A stretch of 64,000 nucleotides of DNA from Nocardia transvalensis NBRC 15921 (GCF_000308875.1 NZ_BAGL01000080.1:1-64000); one strand, 5' to 3'; positions 20,105 to 30,347 are shown, counted from the stretch's first letter. Notes: generated from the sequence alone by a model not told the origin. Program-made: numbers and translations.

Positions 20105-20607
20105 TCCTCGCCCTCCAGGCTGTCCAGCAGCACCCGCAGGATCCGGTCCAGGTCGCGGCGGTCCTTCGCCGGGAGCACCGCCAGCAGCCGGGCCTCGTTC
20201 GCCGTGTGCGCGGCGACCACCTCGTCGATCAGCTCCCGGCCCGCCGCCGTCAGCACGACCCGCACCGCGCGGCGATCCCCGGCATCGGCCACCCGCTGCA
20301 CGAGGCCCGCCGATTCGAGCCGATCCAGCCGCCCGGTCATCCCGGCGCGCGACAGCATCAGGGTGTCGGCGAGCACCGAGGGATTGAGCGCGAACGGCGC
20401 ACCGGAACGGCGCAGTGCCGCAAGCACATCGAACTCGCCGCGCTGAAGCCCGTGCGCGGCGAAGACCGCCTCGATCGCCGGCTGGGCCACCAGGTGCAGC
20501 CGCCCGAGCCGGCCCACGATCGCCATCGCCTCCAGCTCGAGATCCGGCCGCTCGCGCCGCCACTGCTCGACGATTCCGTCGATCGCATCCGCGTTCCGCT
20601 TCGCCAT
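20098..20607 (-). CDS. MarR-family transcriptional regulator
   Basis: The 169-residue winged-helix repressor has helices GLQRGEFDVLAALRRSG, LNPSVLADTLMLSRAGMTGR, RLDRLESAGLVQR and a wing with ADAGDRRAVRVVLTAAGREL. Family-length and soluble. ATG 20607 (AKRNADAIDGIVEQW) is chosen; ATG 20616 is an alternative, and the longer frame from 20658 would cover the operator. It is divergent from a cupin gene, with MarR-like palindromes in the gap, so it probably represses both itself and the cupin in response to a small molecule. Confidence 0.87.
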   Translation of the reverse strand: MAKRNADAIDGIVEQWRRERPDLELEAMAIVGRLGRLHLVAQPAIEAVFAAHGLQRGEFDVLAALRRSGAPFALNPSVLADTLMLSRAGMTGRLDRLESAGLVQRVADAGDRRAVRVVLTAAGRELIDEVVAAHTANEARLLAVLPAKDRRDLDRILRVLLDSLEGEDQ

Positions 20608-20620
20608 GGACAGCATTCTA

Positions 20621-20663
20621 TTCGGTGAGATATAGTTCGGTAGCGAATTATCAACCACCGAAC
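20621..20663. promoter_or_regulatory. MarR operator region between marR and cupin genes
   Basis: A 20-bp imperfect palindrome, ATAGTTCG-gtag-CGAATTAT, spans 20632-20651. TTCGGT also occurs at 20621-20626 and 20636-20641, and its inverse ACCGAA at 20657-20662. Size and symmetry are typical of MarR boxes. Confidence 0.6.
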
Positions 20664-20678
20664 AATATGGAGCCGGTC

Positions 20679-21182
20679 ATGAGCGCCACTTCCCCCCGCA
20701 TTCCCGCCGCGATCCGCCGGCCGCAGGACGCCGAGGTCCACCGGACCGACGCGGTCACCATGCGGCTGCTGATCGACTCCGAGGAGACGGGCGGTTCGGT
20801 CAGCACGCTCGAGGTGACGATGGCGGCGGGCGCGGACGGCGCGACGCCGCACTATCACACCCGCTCCGACGAGCTGTTCTATGTCGCGGACGGCGAACTG
20901 CAGGTGCTGGCGGGCGACGAGATCGTCACCGTCGCGGCGGGCGGGGCGATCACGGTGCCGCGCTTCATGCCGCACGCGTTCGGCGCCGCCCCCGGCAGCC
21001 CGGCGCGCATCCTCATCGCGCTCACCCCGGCGGTGCAGCGCTTCGGCTACTTCCGCCTGCTGGAACGGGTGGCCCACGGCGAGGCCACGCTGGAAGAACT
21101 GGCCGCGACCCAGGACGAGTACGACAACCACTTCGTCGACGCGCCGCGGTGGTGGGCCGAGCGCACCGCCGGTCGCCGGTGA
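20679..21182 (+). CDS. Cupin-domain protein
   Basis: The 167-residue protein has a single cupin barrel: motif 1 is TPHYHTRSDELFYVADGELQ (HxH...E metal ligands) and motif 2 contains VPRFMPHAFGA. Relatives include dioxygenases, isomerases and binding proteins; substrate unknown. Divergent from marR and probably controlled by it, which suggests a role in handling the small molecule sensed by MarR. ATG 20679 follows tggag by 6 bp; an in-frame ATG at 20667 is possible. Confidence 0.82.
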   Translation: MSATSPRIPAAIRRPQDAEVHRTDAVTMRLLIDSEETGGSVSTLEVTMAAGADGATPHYHTRSDELFYVADGELQVLAGDEIVTVAAGGAITVPRFMPHAFGAAPGSPARILIALTPAVQRFGYFRLLERVAHGEATLEELAATQDEYDNHFVDAPRWWAERTAGRR

Positions 21183-21189
21183 GCGGCGG

Positions 21190-21594
21190 TCACTCCGCGC
21201 GGACGGTCTCGTGCACGGTGTGCCAGCGCAATCCGTTGCGGGCGGCCACATCTCGATGCAGCAGCGCCGTCGTGACCCGGTCGTCGGACTCGGCGTCGCG
21301 GCGGTGCCGTTCCAGGAACCGGACCAGCGCGTAATCGGTTGTGATGACCAGGGGTTCGAGATCGGAGATCTCGATCGTCAGGCGCGGCACCGTATTTCGC
21401 GCCGAGCGCAGCCCCGCGAGCAGGGTCGCGCGCGGCATCACCGCACCGGACACCGTCACCACCGACAACTCCGGATGCTGCTGAGCGGCAAAGCGGTCGA
21501 ACACGTCCGCCGACGCGTCGGTGCCCAGCCAGCACTCCAGATCCGCGTGCAACGCCCGGACCTCGCGCTTGATCGCCTCGTCTACCGAATTCAC
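21190..21594 (-). CDS. NTF2-like (SnoaL/DUF4440) protein
   Basis: The 134-residue protein has the cone-shaped NTF2-like pattern: N-terminal helix AIKREVRALHADLECWLGTD, then a second helix FDRFAAQQHPELSVVTVSG, and a C-terminal sheet with ALVRFLERHRR and WHTVHETVRAE. Such proteins are often small enzymes or binding proteins; nothing here fixes a function. Its stop lies 8 bp from the convergent cupin stop. Confidence 0.7.
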   Translation of the reverse strand: MNSVDEAIKREVRALHADLECWLGTDASADVFDRFAAQQHPELSVVTVSGAVMPRATLLAGLRSARNTVPRLTIEISDLEPLVITTDYALVRFLERHRRDAESDDRVTTALLHRDVAARNGLRWHTVHETVRAE

Positions 21595-21632
21595 GAGACG
21601 ATAAGTTACCCAACGAGATCCGCTGCGCGCGG

Positions 21633-21872
21633 TTATTTACCGGCGGCCTTGCGCCGATTCGCCCCACCCCTACTGCGGAGTTGCACATGCGACTCCACCA
21701 GTACGTTGTGGATGAATCCGTACGAGCGCCCGGTCTCCCGGGCCAGGGAGCGAATGCTCGCCCCTGCCTCGTACTGTTTCTTCAGCTGGGTTTGCAGGCG
21801 GTCTCGCGACTTTCCGGTGACGCGCGTGCCCTTACCCAACGTGGACTTCCCTTGTGCGGGCCTGTCACTCAT
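21633..21872 (-). CDS. Small helix-turn-helix protein (conserved actinobacterial family)
   Basis: The 79-residue basic protein has an HTH of the resolvase/homeodomain-like kind: LKKQYEAGASIRSLARETGR followed by SYGFIHNVLVESHVQLRSRG. It opens with the basic stretch TLGKGTRVTGKSRDRL, and its Arg/Lys-rich tail GGANRRKAAGK may contact DNA. Closely similar small proteins are widespread in Streptomyces and relatives, without an assigned role. It is monocistronic, with 38 bp to the next start. Confidence 0.78.
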   Translation of the reverse strand: MSDRPAQGKSTLGKGTRVTGKSRDRLQTQLKKQYEAGASIRSLARETGRSYGFIHNVLVESHVQLRSRGGANRRKAAGK

Positions 21873-22056
21873 GGCTTCCTCCGGTCGCCCTGCAGCCTCA
21901 CTCCAGGCTAAACACTCCGCTGTCGGTGATCAACGCCTCTCTGTGATTTAGCTCACCGATTTCGGCTACCGTCGCCTCGGAGCGACGATTTTCCGATGTC
22001 CGCGCCGTCCTACGAACGACAGCGTGACCATGAGAACCAGCACCTTGGAGCACCCC

Positions 22057-22665
22057 ATGCGCAAGATCACCGCCGGACTGTTCATCGCCCTCGACGGCGT
22101 CGTCGACAATCCGCAGGACTGGCATTTCCCCTATTACAACGAGGAGATGGGCGCCGCCGTGGACGCTCAGCTCGGCAGCGCCGACACGCTGCTGCTCGGC
22201 CGCGTCACCTACGACAGCTTCGCCGGCGCCTGGCCGGACCGCGAGGCCGGTGGCGCCGAGGACGCCGATTTCGCCCGCAAGCTGGGCGACGCCCGCAAGA
22301 TCGTGGTGTCCCGCCAGGACCTGACCTTCACCTGGCGCAACTCCGAGACGCTGAAAGGCGATCTGGTGGAGGCGGTCACGGCCCTCAAGCAGGAGCCCGG
22401 CGGGGATATCGGCATCAGCGGTTCGGTGTCGGTCGTGCGTCAGCTGCTGGCCGCGGGACTGATCGACGAACTGCATCTCCTGGTGCATCCGATCGCCGTC
22501 CGCTCCGGCCTGCGACTGTTCGAGGAGGCGGATACGCCCCTGCCCCTCACCCTGCTGACCTCCACCCAATTCAAGACGGGAGTGGTTCACCAGGTCTACG
22601 GTCCGGGTGAGCAGCTGTCGGGTGGGTATGACGACGCCAAACAACATCTCGCGCAGGGTGATTGA
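22057..22665 (+). CDS. Dihydrofolate reductase-like (RibD C-terminal domain) protein
   Basis: The 202-residue protein belongs to the RibD-C/DHFR-like reductase family. It has ITAGLFIALDGVVDNPQDWH at the start, ADTLLLGRVTYDSFAGAWPD (the R-T-Y-x-x-F substrate/NADPH motif), IGISGSVSVVRQLLAAGLID, and ELHLLVHPIAVRSGLRLFEE. Most actinobacterial members are uncharacterised NADPH-binding reductases. ATG 22057 is chosen over 22024/22030 because GGAG sits 6 bp upstream. It is followed by a repeat element and the convergent ABC-F gene. Confidence 0.85.
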   Translation: MRKITAGLFIALDGVVDNPQDWHFPYYNEEMGAAVDAQLGSADTLLLGRVTYDSFAGAWPDREAGGAEDADFARKLGDARKIVVSRQDLTFTWRNSETLKGDLVEAVTALKQEPGGDIGISGSVSVVRQLLAAGLIDELHLLVHPIAVRSGLRLFEEADTPLPLTLLTSTQFKTGVVHQVYGPGEQLSGGYDDAKQHLAQGD

Positions 22666-22680
22666 GGTATGTCGCGGAGG

Positions 22681-22883
22681 CCTGGACCGCCCGCTGCGCG
22701 GACGGTCCAGGCAATGGAAGGATGCTGTGGCCCAGGCAGTCGAAGGAGGCTGCGGTCCAGGCAATGAAGCGCCAGGCGGGCAATGGGGCGGGCGGACGAT
22801 TCAGGCAATGGAGGGTCCGCCTAGCAACAGCACGGGTGGGGAGTCCACGTTTCCTTGCCTGAACCGTCCGCTCTGCGGGCGGT

Positions 22884-22888
<5 letters not shown>
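22681..22888. repeat. ~208 bp element bounded by two matching hairpins with internal short repeats
   Basis: The left hairpin is 22681-22711 (cctggaccg ... cggtccagg). The right hairpin is 22858-22888 (cctgaaccg ... cggttcagg). They share the same stem and inner CCGC/GCGG layout and differ by a paired change (G-C to A-T), so pairing has been kept. Between them caggcaatg-like words recur about five times (near 22709, 22734, 22757, 22778 and 22802). The right hairpin overlaps the ABC-F stop codon and could terminate both convergent genes. May be a REP/MITE-like repeat. Confidence 0.6.
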
Positions 22889-24515
<1,627 letters not shown>

Positions 24516-24704
24516 AGATATCTCCTCGGCAGGTCAGCGTTTCGGCGGGGGTGGTGACTCGAGTGTGCATCCCGATCGCACACAAGAACCACCTATTTTA
24601 CCTGGGCGAAGGACGCGCCGCCGTAACCCGGGCCACCCTGCGGACGTCCGGCCGAGCGGGGAGTCCCGGCGCGACGCGGCGGCGGATGGGTTACGGTGCG
24701 GTCC

Positions 24705-25469
24705 ATGAGCGATCTGAAGGGCAAAGCGGCGCTGGTCACGGGGGCGAGCCGGGGTATCGGCAAGGCGGTCGCGGCCGAACTGCTCGCGCGCGGGGCGAAT
24801 GTGCTGATCACCGCGCGCAAGGCGGAACCGCTGGAGGAGACCGCTGTCGAGCTGCGGGCGCTCGGGCATCCCGGGAAGGTCGTCGCGCTGGCCGGGAACT
24901 CGGGGGACGCCGACGCGCGCGCCGAGGCGGTCGCGCGGGCCGTCGCCGACTTCGGGTCGCTGGACATCCTCGTCAACAACACCGGCATCAACCCCGTGTA
25001 CGGGTCGCTGATGGACGCCGACCTGAACGCGGTCCGCAAGATCTTCGACGTCAATGTGGTCGCGGCACTGGGCTACGTGCAGGAGGCGTACCGGGCCTGG
25101 ATGCGCGACAACGGCGGCGCGGTGGTCAATGTCGCCAGCGTGGCGGGCCTGCGTTCGACGGGCGTGATCGCGGCCTACGGCGCCTCCAAGGCGGCGCTCA
25201 TCCGGCTCACCGAGGAGCTGGCCTGGCAGCTCGGGCCCGCCATCCGCGTGAACGCGGTGGCCCCGGGCGTGGTGAAGACGAAGTTCGCCGACGCGCTCTA
25301 CTCCAGCGGCAGCGAGGAGGAGGTGGCCCGCGGCTATCCGCTGAAGCGGCTCGGCACGCCCGAGGATGTGGCCGCGCTCATCGGCTTCCTGGTGTCGGAC
25401 CAGTCCGCGTGGATCACCGGCGAGGTCGTGCGGGTGGACGGCGGGCTGCTCGCGACCGGCGGACTCTAG
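24705..25469 (+). CDS. Short-chain dehydrogenase/reductase (FabG-like)
   Basis: The 254-residue classical SDR has cofactor motif GASRGIG, NNTG (usually NNAG), S in VNVASVAGL, and the active-site Y and K in AAYGASKAAL. The C-terminal end has ITGEVVRVDGGLLATGGL. Arg after the first strand motif (TARKAE) suggests NADP(H). Substrate unknown; close relatives act on 3-oxoacyl or sterol-like substrates. It is followed 18 bp later by a lycopene-cyclase-like gene on the same strand. ATG 24705 is chosen over GTG 24696 by family fit. Confidence 0.88.
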   Translation: MSDLKGKAALVTGASRGIGKAVAAELLARGANVLITARKAEPLEETAVELRALGHPGKVVALAGNSGDADARAEAVARAVADFGSLDILVNNTGINPVYGSLMDADLNAVRKIFDVNVVAALGYVQEAYRAWMRDNGGAVVNVASVAGLRSTGVIAAYGASKAALIRLTEELAWQLGPAIRVNAVAPGVVKTKFADALYSSGSEEEVARGYPLKRLGTPEDVAALIGFLVSDQSAWITGEVVRVDGGLLATGGL

Positions 25470-25487
25470 ACCGCGGCGGCCGCACCG

Positions 25488-26585
25488 GTGGCCATCGATC
25501 TCCTCGTGTGCGGCCTCGGGCCCGCCGGGCGGTCGCTCGCGCATCGCGCGGCCGCCCACGGGCTGTCGGTGGCGGCGGTCGACCCGAAGCCCGGGCGGCG
25601 GTGGACGGCGACCTATGCGGCGTGGGCGGACGAGATCCCCAAGTGGGTCGCGCCGTCCGCGATCGCGGCGACCGTGCGGCGGCCCGCGGCCTGGGGTACG
25701 CGGCGGTTCGAGATCGATCGGCCGTATTCGGTGTTCGATGTCGCGGCGCTTCAGGATTCGCTCGAGCTGAGCGGCGTCCGCGTGGTCACCGACCGGGTCG
25801 CCGAGATCTCCCGGCCGCGGGATCGGCGGAAATCCGCTGAGACAGTGCGCCTTTCGTCCGGCGAGGTGCTGCACGCGCATCGGGTCGTCGATGCGCGCGG
25901 TGTCACCCGCGCACCCGATCGTGCCGAGCAGACGGCCTACGGCGTCATGGTGTCGCGCGAACGGTGGGACGAAACGCTGTTCATGGACTGGCGGCGGGAC
26001 AACGGAGCCGACGTGGCCGAGACCCCCTCGTTCCTCTACGCGATTCCCTTGGACGACAACACCTTTCTGCTCGAGGAGACGTGCCTCGCGGGCCGTCCGG
26101 CGCTGAGCGGGACGCAACTGCGGGACCGCCTGCACACCCGCCTCCACCGCCGGGGCGTCGATCTCGACGGGACGGAAACCGTGGAACACGTACGCTTCCC
26201 GGTCCAGGGCGGTCGTCCCGGCGACGGTCGGTTCGGCGCCGCGGGCGCGCTCCTGCACCCCGCGACGGGCTACAGCGTCGCCGCGTCCCTGGCGGCGGCG
26301 GACCTCCTCGTCGCCGCGCGGTCCCTCTGGCCGCTCCCGGCTCGCGCGGTGCACCGGCTCCGGTCGACCGGGCTGCGGTCCCTGCTCGCCCTGCCGCCGC
26401 AGGACATTCCGGCCTTCTTCGACGCCTTCTTCACTCTGCGCCCCGGCCTCCAGCGCGCCTACCTCTCCGATCGGACCGACCTGCGCGGCACGCTCACCGC
26501 GATGACCGTCCAGTTCGGCGCCCTCCCCTGGCATCTGCGCCGGAATCTCCTCGGCGCCACCCTCGGCCCGAGCCGATCGGCCTGA
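25488..26585 (+). CDS. Lycopene cyclase-family flavoprotein
   Basis: The 365-residue protein has an N-terminal dinucleotide-binding motif DLLVCGLGPAGRSLAHRA and the lycopene cyclase signatures PYSVFDVAALQDSL, VVDARGVT and the catalytic FLLEETCLAGRP. HPATGYSVAASLAAAD, a typical FAD-contact segment, is present. Lycopene cyclases close the ends of linear carotenes, but no other carotenoid gene is in the window, so a different polyene or isoprenoid substrate is possible. GTG start 25488; weak RBS. It sits between an SDR and the M48-like gene in a tight same-strand run. Confidence 0.82.
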   Translation: MAIDLLVCGLGPAGRSLAHRAAAHGLSVAAVDPKPGRRWTATYAAWADEIPKWVAPSAIAATVRRPAAWGTRRFEIDRPYSVFDVAALQDSLELSGVRVVTDRVAEISRPRDRRKSAETVRLSSGEVLHAHRVVDARGVTRAPDRAEQTAYGVMVSRERWDETLFMDWRRDNGADVAETPSFLYAIPLDDNTFLLEETCLAGRPALSGTQLRDRLHTRLHRRGVDLDGTETVEHVRFPVQGGRPGDGRFGAAGALLHPATGYSVAASLAAADLLVAARSLWPLPARAVHRLRSTGLRSLLALPPQDIPAFFDAFFTLRPGLQRAYLSDRTDLRGTLTAMTVQFGALPWHLRRNLLGATLGPSRSA

Positions 26586-26595
26586 TACTGGGGGC

Positions 26596-28326
26596 GTGAT
26601 CGTCCGACTGCGCGCCGCCGCCGTGGTGGTCGTGCTGGCGGGGTTCTTCGCCGTCGGCGCGGGACTGCCGCTGCTGTTCCTCGGTGAGATCGCGCTGGCG
26701 GTGGCCGACGGCCGGTGGACGAAGATCTGGAAGGCGGCGCTGGGGGTCGTGGCGACGGTCTGGGTGACCGGACCGTGCCTGGTCGCCGGGTGGCGGCGCA
26801 CACCACTTCCGGTGCACGGTGTCGAGGTGCCCCGCGAGCACCAGCCGCGATTGTGGCGGCTGGTGGACGACGTCAGCGAGCGCACAGGCGGCCCGCCCGT
26901 CCGGGAACTGTGGCTGGTCCCTGGCGCGACGACCGAGGTGCGGTGTGACGGTGGCCTGCTCGGGTTGCGGCCGGACCCGATGCGTCTGTATCTCGACGTC
27001 GCCACACTGCTGACGGCACGTGCGGACGAGCTGTCGGCCGTCATCGCGCGGGTGGCGGCTCCGCACAGCGCGCGAGGCGCACGGGCCGTGGTCGCCCGCA
27101 GCGCCGCCGCGGTGGAGGTGGCCGGGCAGCGGGTTCGCGGGCTGCCGTACGCGGTTTTTCTGCTGTCGTGGCGATGGTTGTACGACCGGTTCGCCGGGCG
27201 CGTGATCGCCGCACAGACCACCGCATCCGACGCGGCGGCCGATCGATTCGAGGATCGAGCGACCCGGGAGTCGTTGCAGCACAGAGCATCCGCCGAATGG
27301 CGACGCTATCGCGAACAGTACCTCGCGCGAGACGACGAACCGGCCTCCGTGCCGGTGGCCGGCTTCCTCCGGTTCCTCGTCCACGACGGCGGCGCACCCG
27401 GCTCAGCGCTGCTGGAGGACCCCGACGACTTGCTCACGGCGATGGACCGCCAGGTGCTCGATCCGGACCAGACGGCAGTGCGGCTCGTGGAGTCTCGAAT
27501 CCTCGGTCGCGCCGCATCGTTCGGCGACGGCATCGGACGCGTAGCCCGAGCGGAGCCGACGATAGGCCTACTGCTCGACGCGCTCGGGAGCGGGGCATTG
27601 GGCCCGGCGGCCGACGCGATAGCGGACCTGGCCCACGGCGAGACGCCCGCGCCGGATCGGCGGCGTCGCCTCGCCGACGACGTGAACGCGGCCCTGGTGT
27701 CCGCCGCGATCGGGACGGGACGGGTGGGCTTCGAGGACGACGGGTCCGGCATCCCCGGCTTCCGAATCGACGGAATGCCCTACGATTTCACCCCGTCGAT
27801 CACCCGCGCCCTGACCGACCCGGCCCGGCTCCCAGCACTGTGGGCATGCCTGATCGACCTGGGTATCGACCCCGATCACCGCCTGGTTCACCCGCCGATC
27901 GATACCGAGCGGCCCGCCCGGGTCTTCGGCAATGTCGGCGTCGGCGGCCGCCGAGCCGATCTCGCCCTGTTCGACTGGGGCATGATCGCCCTCCCCCACC
28001 GCTGGCGATGGCGTCCGGGCTGGATGATCGACAGCTGGCCGGAAGACCGCCGGATCGAACGGCTCGCGGCGCTCCCGGCCCGCAGCCTCCTCGAACTCCC
28101 TGCGGCACAACGGATACCGCTCGCCGAGATCGCCTCGGCGCACCTTCTGCTCCCGCTCGCGGCCCTGCGATTGCGGCTCGTCCGTACCGACGACTCCCGC
28201 CTGATACTGCGGGTGCCCCTCCGCGACGCACGGGCGGCTCTTCCTCGCCTCACCGCGCTGCTGGCCCCCGCCCTTCTGGACGACGCCGTGCGAGAGCACC
28301 GGGCCGACGTCAGCGACTGTCGATGA
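26596..28326 (+). CDS. Catalytically dead M48-like (HtpX-type) membrane protein
   Basis: The 576-residue protein starts with two membrane helices (AAAVVVVLAGFFAVGAGLPLL; ALGVVATVWVTGPCLVAGW). It then follows the layout of actinobacterial M48 metallopeptidases: GVEVPREHQPRLWRLVDDV, ELWLVPGATTEVRCDGG, LYLDVATLLTARADELSAVI, and a later helix LPYAVFLLSWRWLYDRF. Where the family has the zinc motif HELGH it reads ARVAAPHS, and the third-ligand segment (normally E-x-E-A-D) reads SDAAADRFED. No HExxH exists anywhere in the protein. The frame is open and coding-like, so this looks like a retained pseudoenzyme. GTG start; 10 bp after the cyclase gene. Its end overlaps the PP2C gene tail-to-tail by 17 bp. 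Confidence 0.7.
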   Translation: MIVRLRAAAVVVVLAGFFAVGAGLPLLFLGEIALAVADGRWTKIWKAALGVVATVWVTGPCLVAGWRRTPLPVHGVEVPREHQPRLWRLVDDVSERTGGPPVRELWLVPGATTEVRCDGGLLGLRPDPMRLYLDVATLLTARADELSAVIARVAAPHSARGARAVVARSAAAVEVAGQRVRGLPYAVFLLSWRWLYDRFAGRVIAAQTTASDAAADRFEDRATRESLQHRASAEWRRYREQYLARDDEPASVPVAGFLRFLVHDGGAPGSALLEDPDDLLTAMDRQVLDPDQTAVRLVESRILGRAASFGDGIGRVARAEPTIGLLLDALGSGALGPAADAIADLAHGETPAPDRRRRLADDVNAALVSAAIGTGRVGFEDDGSGIPGFRIDGMPYDFTPSITRALTDPARLPALWACLIDLGIDPDHRLVHPPIDTERPARVFGNVGVGGRRADLALFDWGMIALPHRWRWRPGWMIDSWPEDRRIERLAALPARSLLELPAAQRIPLAEIASAHLLLPLAALRLRLVRTDDSRLILRVPLRDARAALPRLTALLAPALLDDAVREHRADVSDCR

Positions 28327-29048
28327 CGAGGGCCGTGGTGTTGTCGGTACCGCCGGATTCCAGGGCGGTGTCGACCAGGGACTCGGCCGCCACGTCGGGG
28401 GTGGTGTCGGCGGCGAGGATGTCCTTGATCTCGGCGATGCCGAGGCGTTTGTGGACGCCGTCGGTGCTCAGCAGCAGGCGGCCGGAGCTCGTTCCGGTGG
28501 CGGCGTACCCGATCTCGGCCGCGCGGGCCGTGCGGGCGGTGGTGTAGACGAGGTGGTTCGCGCGCGCGGCCGGCTCCACGCCGCGATTGCGCAGATATTC
28601 GGCGACGGTGTGGTCGGTCGTGATCTGGTGCAGGACGCGGCCGTTCCAGCGGTAGGCGCGGCAGTCGCCGACCCAGGCGACCTCGCAGATCGCGTCGGAG
28701 TGGTCGCCCGGCAGCACGACGACGACCAGGACGGAGTCGGCGCTCGGCTCGGGGAATTCGCGCAGCAGCTCGCGCTGCGCCGCCAGGATGCCGGACTGTG
28801 GTCCGTGGGCGGCGGCCTCGCGGGCCGCCACCGCGGCGGCCGTGCGCGCCGCGCGGGCGGCCAGCAGGTGGTCCGCCCACACCGTCGGCCACCACGAAGG
28901 CCGAGCGGCCGGTCCCCGGATCCGTGTACCCCGCCACCGCGTCCGCGTTGATCGACCGCGACCCACGCCTGCTCACCGATTGTCCCGTGATCCCGGTGAG
29001 CCGGATGAGCTCGCGACGGGTGATGGCGGTGGTGAGTGCAGTGTCCAC
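28310..29048 (-). pseudogene. PP2C-type Ser/Thr phosphatase with a +1 frameshift
   Basis: From GTG 29048 (GAGGAGG upstream) the frame reads VDTALTTAITRRELIRLTGI, then INADAVAGYTDPGTGRSAFV and VADGVG. The sequence then continues in the next frame as DHLLAARAARTAAAVAAREA, VAWVGDCRAYRW, LLLSTDGVHKRL and GGTDNTTALVID. Removing one G in ggcggacc (about 28872-28877) restores VADGVGDHLLAARAAR, the expected metal-site motif, and a 245-residue PP2C with all metal-binding Asp motifs. The length between start and stop is 739 bases, one more than a multiple of three. Either a real inactivating mutation or a base-call error. Function would be dephosphorylation of Ser/Thr-kinase targets. Confidence 0.8.
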
Positions 29049-29741
29049 GGCCTGGCCTCCTCGGACTGGCCTGCGTGTGCTGCCGGTCAGCACAAGACGA
29101 GTAAACCCCGGCAATCCAAGAGTCAACCGTGTGCGCCCTGTGAAAGGGGCCACGAGTTGATCACGATTCGGTAGCGGGTGGAACGGGCCGGCGCGACGGC
29201 CGACAGGGTTGGAAGTCGCCCCGGACCAGCCCGTTCCGATGTCGCGGGCATACGGAGATGCCCGGACCCGGCAGCGTCGAACAGCACCGGCACGGCAACC
29301 GGCGCTGGCACCCACGACGAATACCGGCCTACGGCGCCGGGCATTTGCCTCTCCCGGAGCCTGCGATCACGCTAGGTCGCCGCCCGCGTCGGCGCGACCC
29401 GACTGGGACAACTCACCATCCGCGGACACGCCCGTTGCGGCGAGGCCCAGCCGCCGGACCAATCCGGCCGCCGCGGCGGCTCCGACTCCCCTGTGTCCCC
29501 CCGTCGAAAGGACGAGCGACCATACGTCGACACTCCTGACCGGTACTCTCCACACCGGCCGCGTCACCACCGAATCCGACCCGCTCGGACCCGTGAAGCC
29601 GCCGAGACATACGGGCGATCGCGGCGTGCGTACCGCATCGGATCGAATATTTTTCTGTCCGGAACCAATCCGGCGGCCCTTCGGCTACGACTCGCTTCTG
29701 TGAGGTCGTACGCATTGGCCACCGGTCTGGAAGGACACTGA
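29049..29741. other. 693-bp region without a recognisable gene
   Basis: The gap lies between the divergent PP2C and sigma-factor genes. Open frames here (for example 29209-29703 plus and 29413-29715 minus) have Arg/Pro/Thr-rich translations with no domain and no RBS. An AT-rich tract near 29649-29656 (atatttttc) and ggaacc at 29661-29666 lie in the likely promoter zone of the sigma gene. Confidence 0.6.
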
Positions 29742-30347
29742 ATGGTCTCCCGCGCCCGAGGTTCGACGGGTGGCGTCGCTGCCGACGACGTGGCAGACAT
29801 GGACGCGATACTGCACGCGCTCATCGAACGGGTCGCCGTGGGTGACGAACAGGCCTTCGCCGAACTCTACGATCTCGTCTCCGGCCCGGTGCTGGGCGTC
29901 GTCACCCGAATCCTGCGCGACCGCTCCCGCTCCGAGGAGGTCACCCAGGAGGTCATGCTGGAGATCTGGCTGAAGGCGCCGAAGTACTGCCGGCAGCCCG
30001 GAAACGTGATGGCGTGGGCCGTCACCATGGCACACCGGCGGGCGATCGACCGGGTGCGGCACGAACAGGCCAGCGCCGACCGCGAGGATCGTATCGAACA
30101 GCTCGACGTGCGCCGCCCGGTCGACGAGGTCGTCGAGACGGCGCTCGCGCGATTGGATACCGAGCTGGTGCGCACCGCCCTGGACCGGCTCACCGAGCTG
30201 CAGCGGCAGTCCATCGTGCTCGCCTACTATGGCGGGTACACCTACCGCGAGGTCTCTCAGGTTCTCGACACCCCGGTCGGAACGGTCAAGACCCGGATGC
30301 GCGACGGCCTCATCCGCCTGCGCGAATATTTGGGAGCACATCAGTGA
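29742..30347 (+). CDS. sigK: ECF sigma factor, SigK type
   Basis: The 201-residue ECF sigma factor has region 2 in FAELYDLVSGPVLGVVTRIL, EEVTQEVMLEIWLKAPKYCR and VMAWAVTMAHRRAIDRVRHE. Region 4 is in LTELQRQSIVLAYYGGYTYR, EVSQVLDTPVGTVKTRMRDG and LIRLREYLG. The W-A-V-T-M-A-H-R-R-A-I-D segment is characteristic of the SigK group. ATG 29742 follows ggaagga. Its stop overlaps the next start as GTGA, so an anti-sigma partner is translated with it, as in sigK-rskA. In mycobacteria SigK drives secreted antigen genes (mpt70/mpt83); targets here are unknown. Confidence 0.85.
   Translation: MVSRARGSTGGVAADDVADMDAILHALIERVAVGDEQAFAELYDLVSGPVLGVVTRILRDRSRSEEVTQEVMLEIWLKAPKYCRQPGNVMAWAVTMAHRRAIDRVRHEQASADREDRIEQLDVRRPVDEVVETALARLDTELVRTALDRLTELQRQSIVLAYYGGYTYREVSQVLDTPVGTVKTRMRDGLIRLREYLGAHQ

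Noticed and set aside
24534..27221. An 895-codon minus-strand open frame
   Set aside because: Antisense of the SDR, cyclase and M48-like genes; low-complexity translation.
28310..28966. Intact 218-residue phosphatase starting at 28966
   Set aside because: Its first ~32 residues are out of frame with the true PP2C N-terminus; the gene is better explained as frameshifted from GTG 29048.
29209..29703. Possible gene of 164 codons in the sigK upstream gap
   Set aside because: Arg/Pro/Thr-rich translation, no RBS, no recognised domain, and it ends inside the likely sigK promoter.
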